Shown: positions 57,277 to 64,000 of the stretch, piece by piece
Layout: every line of letters begins with the position of its first letter
Position numbering within the stretch: the first letter of the stretch is position 1
Origin: Lachnospiraceae bacterium
GTDB taxonomy: Bacteria > Bacillota > Clostridia > Lachnospirales > Lachnospiraceae
Reading direction: 5' to 3'
NCBI GenBank assembly: GCA_910574965.1
Contig: CAJTDB010000001.1
Location: forward strand, 253,092 to 317,091
DNA: 64,000 nucleotides
Program-made: the position numbers and the translations under genes
Notes under the pieces: model-generated
The model's input: the letters and a program-made list of their open reading frames with translations, nothing else
What the model was told of the DNA's origin: nothing
Database searches by the model: none

Positions 57277-57429
57277 CTTCCCACTCCGTTAAAATTTTAT
57301 AGTCTTATTGTACACCCAATAAATCTATATTTCCTCTAAAATTTTATTAAGATTTTGTGTCATACAATCTATGAAAATGGGAAGTGTAAGCCTTTCTGTC
57401 AGAGCCGGAGGGAAAGTCTGTCAGATGTG

Positions 57430-57597
57430 CCTGGGGGAACACTTCAAATTCACCGGCTGAGGCCAAGCGTTCAGCAAATCGCCTGGAAATCCGCCATACG
57501 CCGGTACATACATGGGCGCCGGCTGAACATTGCTGAAATAGAGTTAAAGGCAATGATCCACCAATGTCTTGCCCGCAGAACAGATGCCTTTTGAAAA
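57430..57597 (+). pseudogene. IS630-family transposase remnant (C-terminal fragment, frameshifted)
   Basis: Two + strand frames together recall the C-terminal part of IS630-type DDE transposases. One reads AEAKRSANRLEIRHTPVHTW before a TGA; the next frame resumes LNIAEIELKAMIHQCLARR and stops. In intact relatives these join as EARRLADRLEIHYTPKHGSW then LNMAEIEL. A frameshift at about 57520-57530 and the lack of the upstream catalytic part show a decayed copy. Inverted ends could not be identified. The 415-base gap between the amidase and anti-sigma genes holds only this relic; a minus-strand frame (57347-57691) opposite it looks spurious. Confidence 0.7.
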
Positions 57598-57691
57598 CTG
57601 AATTTCCCGTAGTATTTTTGCATCCCATGATGTACTTGCAGTAATTCTCGGCTCTGCGCTTTTTCTCATTCTGCTTGATGTAAGTTACCAT

Positions 57692-58648
57692 TTATCTATC
57701 GGATCTATGAATCACCTCTGTCGGTCTCCTGTTTGATATAATAGAAAAATCATCAATATACTCACCTGTCTGATAATCATAGATAAGAATTTTATGGGGT
57801 TCTTCAAGAGAAATCCATATTTCAAAATCTGCCGGTACAAATTCTCCGTCCGTTGTCAGCATATCATTAGACCACCAGTAAGATGCGTCTTTCCCATATA
57901 TAAAATCCACATAGAAACTGATTCCCTCTATGCCTTCTACGGATGTTATCCCCTGCATATAGTTTAAAGCGTCCGTTTTTTCGTTAAGTTCCGGTATTTT
58001 GCTGTATATTTCTTTTCTCAGATTTTCTACTTCCTCATAGTGATGCGTCCGCCAGTCATATATTTCCCTTCGGTCATATTCCGGGCAGGCAAGGTAAACC
58101 TTTTTCCCTTTTATATTAGGAATTACCACTGAAAAATCGGTCTTATCTTTTGCAAAGGGAATTGTTTCCGCATAATAAACTATCACATTCACAACATTTG
58201 GATCATTCTTATCTTCTTCCCACACTACTTTACTGACGTGGAAGGAATACAAATTTATTTTTCCGTTTACAGTAAGCTGCCCCGTTTCTTCGTCATATGC
58301 GGTGTCTGATATGGACATATATCCTGTTCCAAGCGGTGTGCCAATTACATAAATTTTAAGGGAAGCAAATAACAGGAATATAAATAGAATACCTGCCAGT
58401 ATTCCTATTGTTATTTTTAGGCGATTTATGCGTCTTCGTACCTTTTTTAGTGCATCAACTGCAATCGTATCATGGGCAGATAAATCATCTTTTCCGATAC
58501 CTTCTTCCATTTCTGTATAAACTTTATGGCATTCCTCACATTCCCCTATATGATTTTTCACCAGTTCACTTCCTGTGTCACTTAAAACGTTGTCAATATA
58601 GCCGGGAAGAAGATCCCGTATCACATCACAATTATATCTCTCATTCAT
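57692..58648 (-). CDS. Anti-sigma factor with zinc-finger N-terminus
   Basis: A 318-residue membrane protein. The N-terminal anti-sigma zinc motif is HIGECEECHKVY (H-x(3)-C-x(2)-C, about 33-44), preceded by CDVIRDLLPGYIDNVLS. One membrane segment (about 78-100, TIGILAGILFIFLLFASLKI) separates it from a roughly 200-residue external domain that may sense the signal. The start overlaps the sigma factor gene by eight bases, so the two are co-translated, as is usual for ECF sigma/anti-sigma pairs. The signal is unknown. Confidence 0.86.
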   Translation of the reverse strand: MNERYNCDVIRDLLPGYIDNVLSDTGSELVKNHIGECEECHKVYTEMEEGIGKDDLSAHDTIAVDALKKVRRRINRLKITIGILAGILFIFLLFASLKIYVIGTPLGTGYMSISDTAYDEETGQLTVNGKINLYSFHVSKVVWEEDKNDPNVVNVIVYYAETIPFAKDKTDFSVVIPNIKGKKVYLACPEYDRREIYDWRTHHYEEVENLRKEIYSKIPELNEKTDALNYMQGITSVEGIEGISFYVDFIYGKDASYWWSNDMLTTDGEFVPADFEIWISLEEPHKILIYDYQTGEYIDDFSIISNRRPTEVIHRSDR

Positions 58649-59138
58649 TCCGACTGATCTCCTTTCTTATTTTTTGTTTGGCGCGAAAAAAAACAGTCCT
58701 GCACCAATTTTCACTTTTTCCCACTATTTCCCCGATTTCACGAAAAGACAATTCTCCGCTTATACGGTACAATACAACTTCTCTCTCCTGTTCTGACAGA
58801 TGGTGGATCGCTTGATAAAGCTCTATCTTATTTTCCTGATGAATCACAAAAGTTTCCCCATCCGATATTGAAACGTCTGGAAGATCATCGGTAAGTTCCA
58901 CTGTTTTAAAACGGTTCTTCTTCCGAAGTTCCTGCCATAATATATGCTTTGCAATCTGACAAAGCCATACAGACAGTTTACAAGAAGCATCATAACGTGA
59001 AATAGACATACTTGCCTTCAAAAAAGTTTCTTGTGTCATTTCCTCTGACCATTCAGCATTATGTGTATGGGAATATAAAAATCCATAAACTAATCTGGAA
59101 TACTTCTGATAAACAATTTCCATATCTGAGTGATCCAT
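58641..59138 (-). CDS. ECF-type RNA polymerase sigma factor
   Basis: A 165-residue sigma-70 family factor with only regions 2 and 4. Region 2 spans about 1-80 (YSRLVYGFLYSHTHNAEW, EEMTQETFLKASMSISRYD and VWLCQIAKHILWQELRKK). Region 4 spans about 108-160 (LSEQEREVVLYRISGELSFREIGEIVGKSENWCRTVFFRAKQ, recognisable from FREIGEIVGKSENWCRTVFF). The GAGGAGGTG ribosome site is close upstream. It controls an envelope or stress response together with the anti-sigma factor encoded next. Upstream of it TTGTAA-17-TGATAT (minus strand) may be the promoter; no clear ECF-type self-promoter could be proven. Confidence 0.9.
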   Translation of the reverse strand: MDHSDMEIVYQKYSRLVYGFLYSHTHNAEWSEEMTQETFLKASMSISRYDASCKLSVWLCQIAKHILWQELRKKNRFKTVELTDDLPDVSISDGETFVIHQENKIELYQAIHHLSEQEREVVLYRISGELSFREIGEIVGKSENWCRTVFFRAKQKIRKEISRNE

Positions 59139-59300
59139 TCCTTAATTCACCTCCTCTACCCTTTATATCACATTAAATTATAATTCGTTACAAAAATTAT
59201 GGTTTTTCTAAATGCAAACTAAACAGCACAGTACTCAATCGCACAGACTGACTTATCACTGCTCATTCTTTCTATGGCTATATCAGCAGTTTCTGAAAAT

Positions 59301-59338
59301 AAAAAGGCAGCTGATTATCTTCCAAGATAATCGCTGCC
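59301..59338 (-). terminator. Terminator after the YkgJ-family gene
   Basis: GGCAGC (59306-59311), one bulged T, GATTATCTT (59313-59321), loop CC, then exact complements AAGATAATC and GCTGCC (59324-59338). On the minus strand TTTTTATTTTC follows. It separates the GTPase-nuclease operon from the sigma factor gene. The rest of the 59139-59369 gap is AT-rich without a gene. Confidence 0.88.
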
Positions 59339-59369
59339 CAAAGGTAAACATTATTCAATTACTGTTTTC

Positions 59370-60002
59370 TTACCGCCTTTCATAAAATTGTTCATAGAAA
59401 TCCCGCCCCGGATCATAGGGCGCCATATAAAATTTTCTCAGAATATCCATACTGATCTCCCGGATCCGTTCCGGTTCTGCCTTTACCTGTTCTCTTCGCT
59501 TTTTCAGATCTTCGTGCCAGTCCCACACAAACCGTTCATACCGCTTCAGATCGGGAATGCCCAGCCATTTATATACTTTCACTTTTCCTCTGTCCGGTTT
59601 GGGACATTCATGCACCTGCAGAAAATACCAAAAGGAATGATCTTCATAAAACCGCCCCAGCGGAAAAAGCCGGCACATACCCGGCCGAAAAGCATGGATG
59701 CTGCACCGGCCTTCTTCATTTAAAAATACACACGTTTCCTTGGCCCCTGTCATTTTCAGATTCGGCAGGATCAGGCGGTCTGCAATGTTCAGCTCGATTT
59801 TCTCCTCCAAAAGCGCATCAAAGGAAGTCCCAAGTCCTCTGCACAGGCAGAAAACATCATAGGGATCCAGCACCACAGACGTCCCCATTCCCTGACAGCA
59901 GGCAAAGCATCCGCGGCATCCTCTGGCATCCGCCTTCACCAGATCATTCGCCTTATAAAGCCTCCCGTCCGAAACTTCTTTCATATCGATTTCTCGTTCC
60001 AT
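59370..60002 (-). CDS. YkgJ-family cysteine-cluster protein
   Basis: A 210-residue protein of the YkgJ/Fli-B type family, defined by a metal-binding cysteine set: CRGCFACCQGMGTSVVLDPYD near 29-49 (C-x(2)-C-x(2)-CC), CVFLNEEGRCSIHAFRPGMC near 92-111 and a downstream C. The cluster probably holds zinc or iron-sulfur; no reaction is established. It starts three bases after the stop of the GTPase-nuclease fusion gene and shares its terminator, so the two are co-expressed. Whether they act together is unknown. Confidence 0.85.
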   Translation of the reverse strand: MEREIDMKEVSDGRLYKANDLVKADARGCRGCFACCQGMGTSVVLDPYDVFCLCRGLGTSFDALLEEKIELNIADRLILPNLKMTGAKETCVFLNEEGRCSIHAFRPGMCRLFPLGRFYEDHSFWYFLQVHECPKPDRGKVKVYKWLGIPDLKRYERFVWDWHEDLKKRREQVKAEPERIREISMDILRKFYMAPYDPGRDFYEQFYERR

Positions 60003-60005
60003 AAC

Positions 60006-62735
60006 TCACTCCTGTCCTTCTTCCATACGCTTACGCCCCAGACGCACGTCTGTCAGTTGTCTTGCCAGCTCTTCGGGCACCTGGTCAAAGAGATAATTCC
60101 GGCTCCCAGAATGCTGCTCCACATACGCAGTCCGAATCTCCTGCTCCATATGCAGGATCTCTTCCCGAAGCTCCCTGGCCGACAGCATTGCGCAGCCCTG
60201 CCCGCGAATGATGATCTGCTCTAAGCCATCGGAAGTCGCCACCGTGACTTGGTACTTTCGGCCCATCTCATGAACGGTCCGCTCAATATACTGATCCGCC
60301 GTCTCCGCCTCTCTTGTATAGACAACATGAATGTTGTGATATTGTACGACTTCTTCCGCATGTCCTTCCAGTCGGTAAGCATCAAACACAAGGATTACGG
60401 TGCATTTATGGAATCCCTGATAATTGCACAAAATATCCATCAGCTTGTCTCTGGCGCTGTCAATATTGATCTTCGCCAGTTCTCTTAATTCTTCCCATGC
60501 AAAGATCACATTATAGCCATCTACCAGCAGATATTCCGGCAGCCGCTCCTTTGGCCGGTAGACATACGGCTTTTCTTTCGTTGTCTTTCCAAATACTTCT
60601 CTTCTGGCCTGTCCGTTCTCCGGCCTTTCTTTCGGCGGTCCGAAGGTGCGGGCAAAGATGGCCTCCAGCTCTTTCTCTTCCTCTGCCGTGCCGGGAGGCG
60701 GCGTCCTTTTGCCCCGGTCCGAAGCTTCCGGTATTGGACTTTCTTCGGAATCCTTCTGTTTTTTATCCAGAATACTGTCCAGATGCATATGTGCAGGCAC
60801 CTCATGCCACGGGATGACGGTTCCCGCACCATGATAGCAGAACACAGAGTCCGGAGTATTTTCTACATCCGCCTCCGGTACATAACTGCACAAGGCCAGT
60901 ACCTCCTCTGTATTGTGACAGGGAACATAGCCCTTTAAACTGCAGGACAAACGCCCTCTTCCCCTGGTATACGCCAGCACTTCCTGCTGATAATTCTGCA
61001 TAGCGGACACAGGGGCCGTTCCCTTGATAAGCGCATGTTCTCCCAAAAGTTCCGGAGGTTCAAAAGTACCATGCATCCGCTCCACATCTGCCAGCGCCCG
61101 CCCCACTGCCTCTGTGGGCACCTTAAGCCGGAATGCATAACAGGGTTCCAGCAGCACGCTCTTAGCCTGCATAAGTCCCTGACGGACCGCCCGATAGACG
61201 GCCTGCCGGAAATCCCCGCCCTCCGTGTGCTTCAGATGAGCTTTCCCGGAGACAAGCGTTATCTTCATGTCGGTAATCTCCGCGCCTGTAAGCACCCCTT
61301 TATGAGCTTTCTCCTCCAGATGCGTCAGAATAAGCCGCTGCCAGTTTCGGTCCAGAGTATCCTCACTGCAGGCCGAAGCATACTGCAGTCCGCTGCCCGG
61401 TTCCCCCGGCTCCAGCAGAAGATGAACTTCCGCATAGTGGCGCAGAGGCTCAAAATGTCCCACGCCTTCCACCCGGTCAAGAATCGTTTCTTTGTAAATG
61501 ATTCTGCCGGCTCCAAAATCCACCGATACCTCAAACCGTTCCCGGATCAGCGCCTTCAGCACTTCCATCTGCACTTCCCCCATAAGCTGGGCCTGGATTT
61601 CCTGAAGTTTCTCGTCGCAGCGAATATGAAGCTTTGGTTCTTCCTCCTCCAGAAGTTTTAACTTCCGGAACATCTGCCGCCTGTCTGTGCCGTCCGGCAG
61701 CAGGATCCGGAAAGTCAGCACCGGTTCCAGTACCGGAAGGACAGAAGCTTCTTCCGCCCCAAGCCCCTCTCCCGGCCGGGTCCTTGTAAGCCCTGTTACC
61801 GCACAGACGGTCCCTGCCTCTGCCTCTTTTACCGCCTCATATTTCCCGCCGGAGTAGATCCGGATCTCATGCACTTTCTCCTCCCAGTTCTCCTGATCCG
61901 CCAACCCGGACAGGGACATTTTCACCTTCAGCGTCCCGCCGGTCACTTTCATCCAGGTCATGCGCTGCCCCGATTCCTCCCGGCTGATCTTAAATACTTT
62001 TGCGCCGAACTCCTCCCCATACACCGGACAGATCATATACCGCCCCATATCGAACATCAGTTCTTCCGTGCCGGCGCCATGAAGTGCAGAGCCAAAATAA
62101 CAGGGAAATACCATACGCCCCTGAATCAGACGGCCAATTTCCTCCTCTTCCAGCATCCCCCGTTCCAGATAACGCTCCAGAGCCTCCTCCTCGCAGACTG
62201 CCACATTTTCCAGAAATTCCCCGGATGCCTGGTCCGCACTAAAATCCACGCACCGATCGTCCAGCCTGTCCTTCAGCTCCTTCAAAAGCTGTTCCCGGTC
62301 TGTTCCCTCCTGGTCCATCTTATTAACAAATACAAATACCGGTATCCCATACCGTTTTAGAAGTTTCCAGAGCGTCTCCGTGTGCCCCTGCACACCGTCC
62401 GCACCGCTGACAATCAGCACTGCATAATCTAGCACCTGCAACGTCCGCTCCATCTCCGCAGAGAAATCCACATGCCCCGGCGTATCCAGAAGTGTAAAAC
62501 GCTTCCCGCCCAGTTCGAATACTGCCTGTTTTGAAAAGATCGTAATTCCGCGGGCCCGTTCCAGCGCGTGGTCGTCCAGAAGGGTATCGCCTTTGTCTAC
62601 CCTTCCCATCTTCCGGATGGCACCGCTGGCAAATAATATGCGCTCGGATAAAGTTGTCTTTCCTGCATCTACATGGGCAAGTATGCCGATACAGATCTGT
62701 TTTGATGCGTTCTCTTCCCCTGCCTGTTCGCCCAT
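60006..62735 (-). CDS. TetM/EF-G-like ribosomal GTPase fused to Rae1/YacP-type NYN ribonuclease
   Basis: A 909-residue fusion. Residues about 12-650 are a translational GTPase of the ribosomal-protection (TetM/TetW) type: GILAHVDAGKTTLSERIL (P-loop), ERARGITI (switch I), DTPGHVDF and VNKMDQEG, then domains II-V. A charged linker (about 655-725) follows. Residues 732-870 are a NYN/PIN-like domain matching B. subtilis Rae1 (YacP): LLVDGYNVI (D739), VFDAYR (D785), ETADQYIE (D814) and ATSDGLEQ (D836) supply the acidic site, and GQGCAMLSARELREE matches its C-terminal part. Rae1 cuts mRNA in the ribosomal A site, so the fusion suggests GTPase-delivered cleavage on stalled ribosomes (inference). AGGAGG lies seven bases before the ATG. 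Confidence 0.88.
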   Translation of the reverse strand: MGEQAGEENASKQICIGILAHVDAGKTTLSERILFASGAIRKMGRVDKGDTLLDDHALERARGITIFSKQAVFELGGKRFTLLDTPGHVDFSAEMERTLQVLDYAVLIVSGADGVQGHTETLWKLLKRYGIPVFVFVNKMDQEGTDREQLLKELKDRLDDRCVDFSADQASGEFLENVAVCEEEALERYLERGMLEEEEIGRLIQGRMVFPCYFGSALHGAGTEELMFDMGRYMICPVYGEEFGAKVFKISREESGQRMTWMKVTGGTLKVKMSLSGLADQENWEEKVHEIRIYSGGKYEAVKEAEAGTVCAVTGLTRTRPGEGLGAEEASVLPVLEPVLTFRILLPDGTDRRQMFRKLKLLEEEEPKLHIRCDEKLQEIQAQLMGEVQMEVLKALIRERFEVSVDFGAGRIIYKETILDRVEGVGHFEPLRHYAEVHLLLEPGEPGSGLQYASACSEDTLDRNWQRLILTHLEEKAHKGVLTGAEITDMKITLVSGKAHLKHTEGGDFRQAVYRAVRQGLMQAKSVLLEPCYAFRLKVPTEAVGRALADVERMHGTFEPPELLGEHALIKGTAPVSAMQNYQQEVLAYTRGRGRLSCSLKGYVPCHNTEEVLALCSYVPEADVENTPDSVFCYHGAGTVIPWHEVPAHMHLDSILDKKQKDSEESPIPEASDRGKRTPPPGTAEEEKELEAIFARTFGPPKERPENGQARREVFGKTTKEKPYVYRPKERLPEYLLVDGYNVIFAWEELRELAKINIDSARDKLMDILCNYQGFHKCTVILVFDAYRLEGHAEEVVQYHNIHVVYTREAETADQYIERTVHEMGRKYQVTVATSDGLEQIIIRGQGCAMLSARELREEILHMEQEIRTAYVEQHSGSRNYLFDQVPEELARQLTDVRLGRKRMEEGQE

Positions 62736-62764
62736 AAAGATTCCTCCTGTGAAATACTTTCTTC

Positions 62765-62793
62765 AGTATAACACAAGAGGAAGCTGTCGTCGA
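62765..62793 (-). promoter_or_regulatory. Putative promoter of the GTPase-nuclease operon
   Basis: Minus-strand TCGACG (62788-62793), 17 bases, TATACT (62765-62770), in the 77-base gap after the kinase gene. The -10 is good, the -35 only partial. Confidence 0.42.
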
Positions 62794-62812
62794 TATGAAG
62801 CCAAAAGCATTT

Positions 62813-64000
62813 TTAGGTCAGCAGGTACACATTTTCATGATTGATAATATAAAATCCCTTCCCTTTGCGCAGCAGCTGGCTGTCCGTATCTACAATCTCG
62901 CATAAAAAATCTTTCCATGCGTCCTTTTGGTATGCATACCCCCGGATCTTCCCGTCCATAGAGAAGAAAATCGTACCGTTATAGATGCAAAGGTGTTCCG
63001 GCGAACATGGATACCGAATCTGATCTGCATCATACAAAAGGGATGCGCCGGACAGGATGAGCGTCCGCAGTTTCCCCGAATTTCCCTCCAGAACAACCAG
63101 CCACAAGTCTTTTACCGGATCATGGTGCATCCCGTAATTTAGGATTCTGTCCTTGTGAAGAACCTCACAGCAAATGCCGTCAATGCAGAAAATCAGCTTT
63201 CCATCATATGCGCTCAGCACACAGTAATGTTCCTCATGCACTTCAAAATACGCCGTATTTCCGCAGGAACATATGTTCTTTACATGATTTCCCTGAGGAT
63301 AGACGCTCACTTCACAGAGTCGGTTCTGCCGGTTCAAATAATAGATTCGGTTCTCCTCCACCTGTACGGCGCTCTGAAACCTTTTCTCAAATACATAGGT
63401 CTCCTTTTTGTGCACCTGAAACTGCCCGCTGTCTTCCGTAACCAGTGTCCCATCCCCGGTAAAGAAATACCGCCGCCCCGGTGCATAGGGCACCTTTTGA
63501 CCAGTTCGTACATCGGTTACCTGATCCGCCTTGTCGATATAAGTTGTTTCATTTAATACGGCAGTGATCTCTTCCCGGTTCCAAAGCGGCGTCAGCATCC
63601 GTCCGTCCATGACACCCTGAGAAAGCGGCCGGACAATTCTCCCTGCACCGGCATCACACAAGGGGCAGGCTTTGTAGTTTCCGTCATAGTATTCCTTGTG
63701 TATCGTGCAGTATTTCAGATTCGAGAACAGATCCAAAAGCTCTGTCCCAAGCTGCCGCTCCCCCTGTTCAAATACACGTTTAAAGGCTTCTAAAAGCTTA
63801 GGAGAGAGACAGCGAAAAGAGCGTATGGACCTTGGAAGCTTAACCTGCGGGCGATCGATGACGGAGATGCCTCTTTGCATCCGCTCCCGAAGATTTAAGT
63901 CCGGGTCCATAGTCCCGCCGAAGGGATGGAGCCGTGTAAGCGCTTTAAAAGCAAGGACGCAAAATGCATACAGATCCGTTCGCTCATCAAATGCATTTCC
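62813..64000 (-). CDS. Ser/Thr protein kinase with zinc ribbon and sensor-like C-terminus (5' end outside window)
   Basis: The frame is open to the window edge; the visible 395 residues are the C-terminal part. The first about 45 residues match the end of a eukaryotic-type kinase domain: FDERTDLYAFCVLAFKAL holds the lobe aspartate motif, followed by RLHPFGGTM. After a helical segment comes a zinc ribbon, CTIHKEYYDGNYKACPLC (C-x(n)-C-x(2)-C), and then about 270 residues of short beta strands (LYDADQIRYP, GTIFFSMDGKIRGY) that look like a beta-propeller. This kinase plus zinc-ribbon plan resembles kinases encoded with TerY-like vWA and PP2C genes; the genes needed to confirm that are outside the window. 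The usual kinase catalytic loop is also not visible. Confidence 0.72.
   Translation of the reverse strand, partial: GNAFDERTDLYAFCVLAFKALTRLHPFGGTMDPDLNLRERMQRGISVIDRPQVKLPRSIRSFRCLSPKLLEAFKRVFEQGERQLGTELLDLFSNLKYCTIHKEYYDGNYKACPLCDAGAGRIVRPLSQGVMDGRMLTPLWNREEITAVLNETTYIDKADQVTDVRTGQKVPYAPGRRYFFTGDGTLVTEDSGQFQVHKKETYVFEKRFQSAVQVEENRIYYLNRQNRLCEVSVYPQGNHVKNICSCGNTAYFEVHEEHYCVLSAYDGKLIFCIDGICCEVLHKDRILNYGMHHDPVKDLWLVVLEGNSGKLRTLILSGASLLYDADQIRYPCSPEHLCIYNGTIFFSMDGKIRGYAYQKDAWKDFLCEIVDTDSQLLRKGKGFYIINHENVYLLT

Noticed and set aside
57347-57691. Minus-strand frame of 114 codons next to the anti-sigma gene
   Set aside because: It is opposite the IS630 remnant, which explains the sequence better; no ribosome site or recognisable domain.
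60006-62735. Calling the GTPase a tetracycline-resistance gene
   Set aside because: The GTPase part resembles TetM/TetW, but the fused NYN nuclease and chromosomal housekeeping context do not fit a known resistance determinant.

Overview
The window reads as one chromosomal segment of a gut-type Clostridia, most likely a Lachnospiraceae (Blautia, Dorea or Mediterraneibacter-like). The pointers are type III glutamine synthetase, clostridial glutamate dehydrogenase, the [FeFe]-hydrogenase maturase HydF, HprK/P with a ROK glucokinase, low-GC Gram-positive promoters (TTGaca-17-TAtaaT), AGGAGG ribosome sites and a moderately GC-rich genome. Genus assignment is inference. I see no tRNA, rRNA, CRISPR array or intact insertion sequence; one decayed IS630-type transposase fragment lies at about 57.4-57.6 kb.

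Surface glycans, 1-17.5 kb. A clearly AT-rich block on the + strand (1-7192) carries a Gfo/Idh oxidoreductase (cut by the window edge), a CMP-sugar synthetase, an N-acetyl sugar amidotransferase, a formyltransferase, an FAD protein, a GT-C membrane glycosyltransferase and a polyprenyl-phosphate sugar synthase. This suits synthesis and transfer of a modified nonulosonic-acid-like sugar. Two of these genes contain G8 tracts in the reading frame. It converges on a GC-richer minus-strand set: Ugd, a secreted GH25 muramidase, the priming sugar-phosphate transferase, a Wzz-like chain-length protein, a GT2 transferase and UDP-galactopyranose mutase. A PAP2 phosphatase faces them.

Housekeeping and transport, 17.5-32 kb, mostly minus strand: sfsA-mutY-glf, a HAD phosphatase, an amidohydrolase, an M23 peptidase, an asymmetric heterodimeric ABC exporter, uvrC-hprK-glucokinase, and ftsH. 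Two copies of a structured repeat sit in front of the ABC pair and of uvrC.

32-44.7 kb: pyrG with a hairpin leader; an autoinducer-2 processing unit (divergent lsrF and lsrK, plus a cupin gene); and an apparent four-gene operon for a J-like TPR protein, an HscC-type Hsp70, a methyltransferase and an AlaX editing protein.

44.8-56.5 kb: a proline/sodium symporter; a hydF-Rrf2-TetR operon divergent from type III glutamine synthetase; a membrane-anchored LysM protein; a tiny lipoprotein; glutamate dehydrogenase; and a MerR regulator whose own promoter has the 19-bp spacer typical of MerR control.

56.5-64 kb: a CwlD-like amidase, the IS630 relic, an ECF sigma/anti-sigma pair, and an operon whose first gene fuses a TetM/EF-G-like ribosomal GTPase to a Rae1/YacP-type NYN ribonuclease. 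That fusion is the strongest candidate here for an uncharacterised system. The window ends inside a Ser/Thr protein kinase with a zinc ribbon and a sensor-like C-terminal half.
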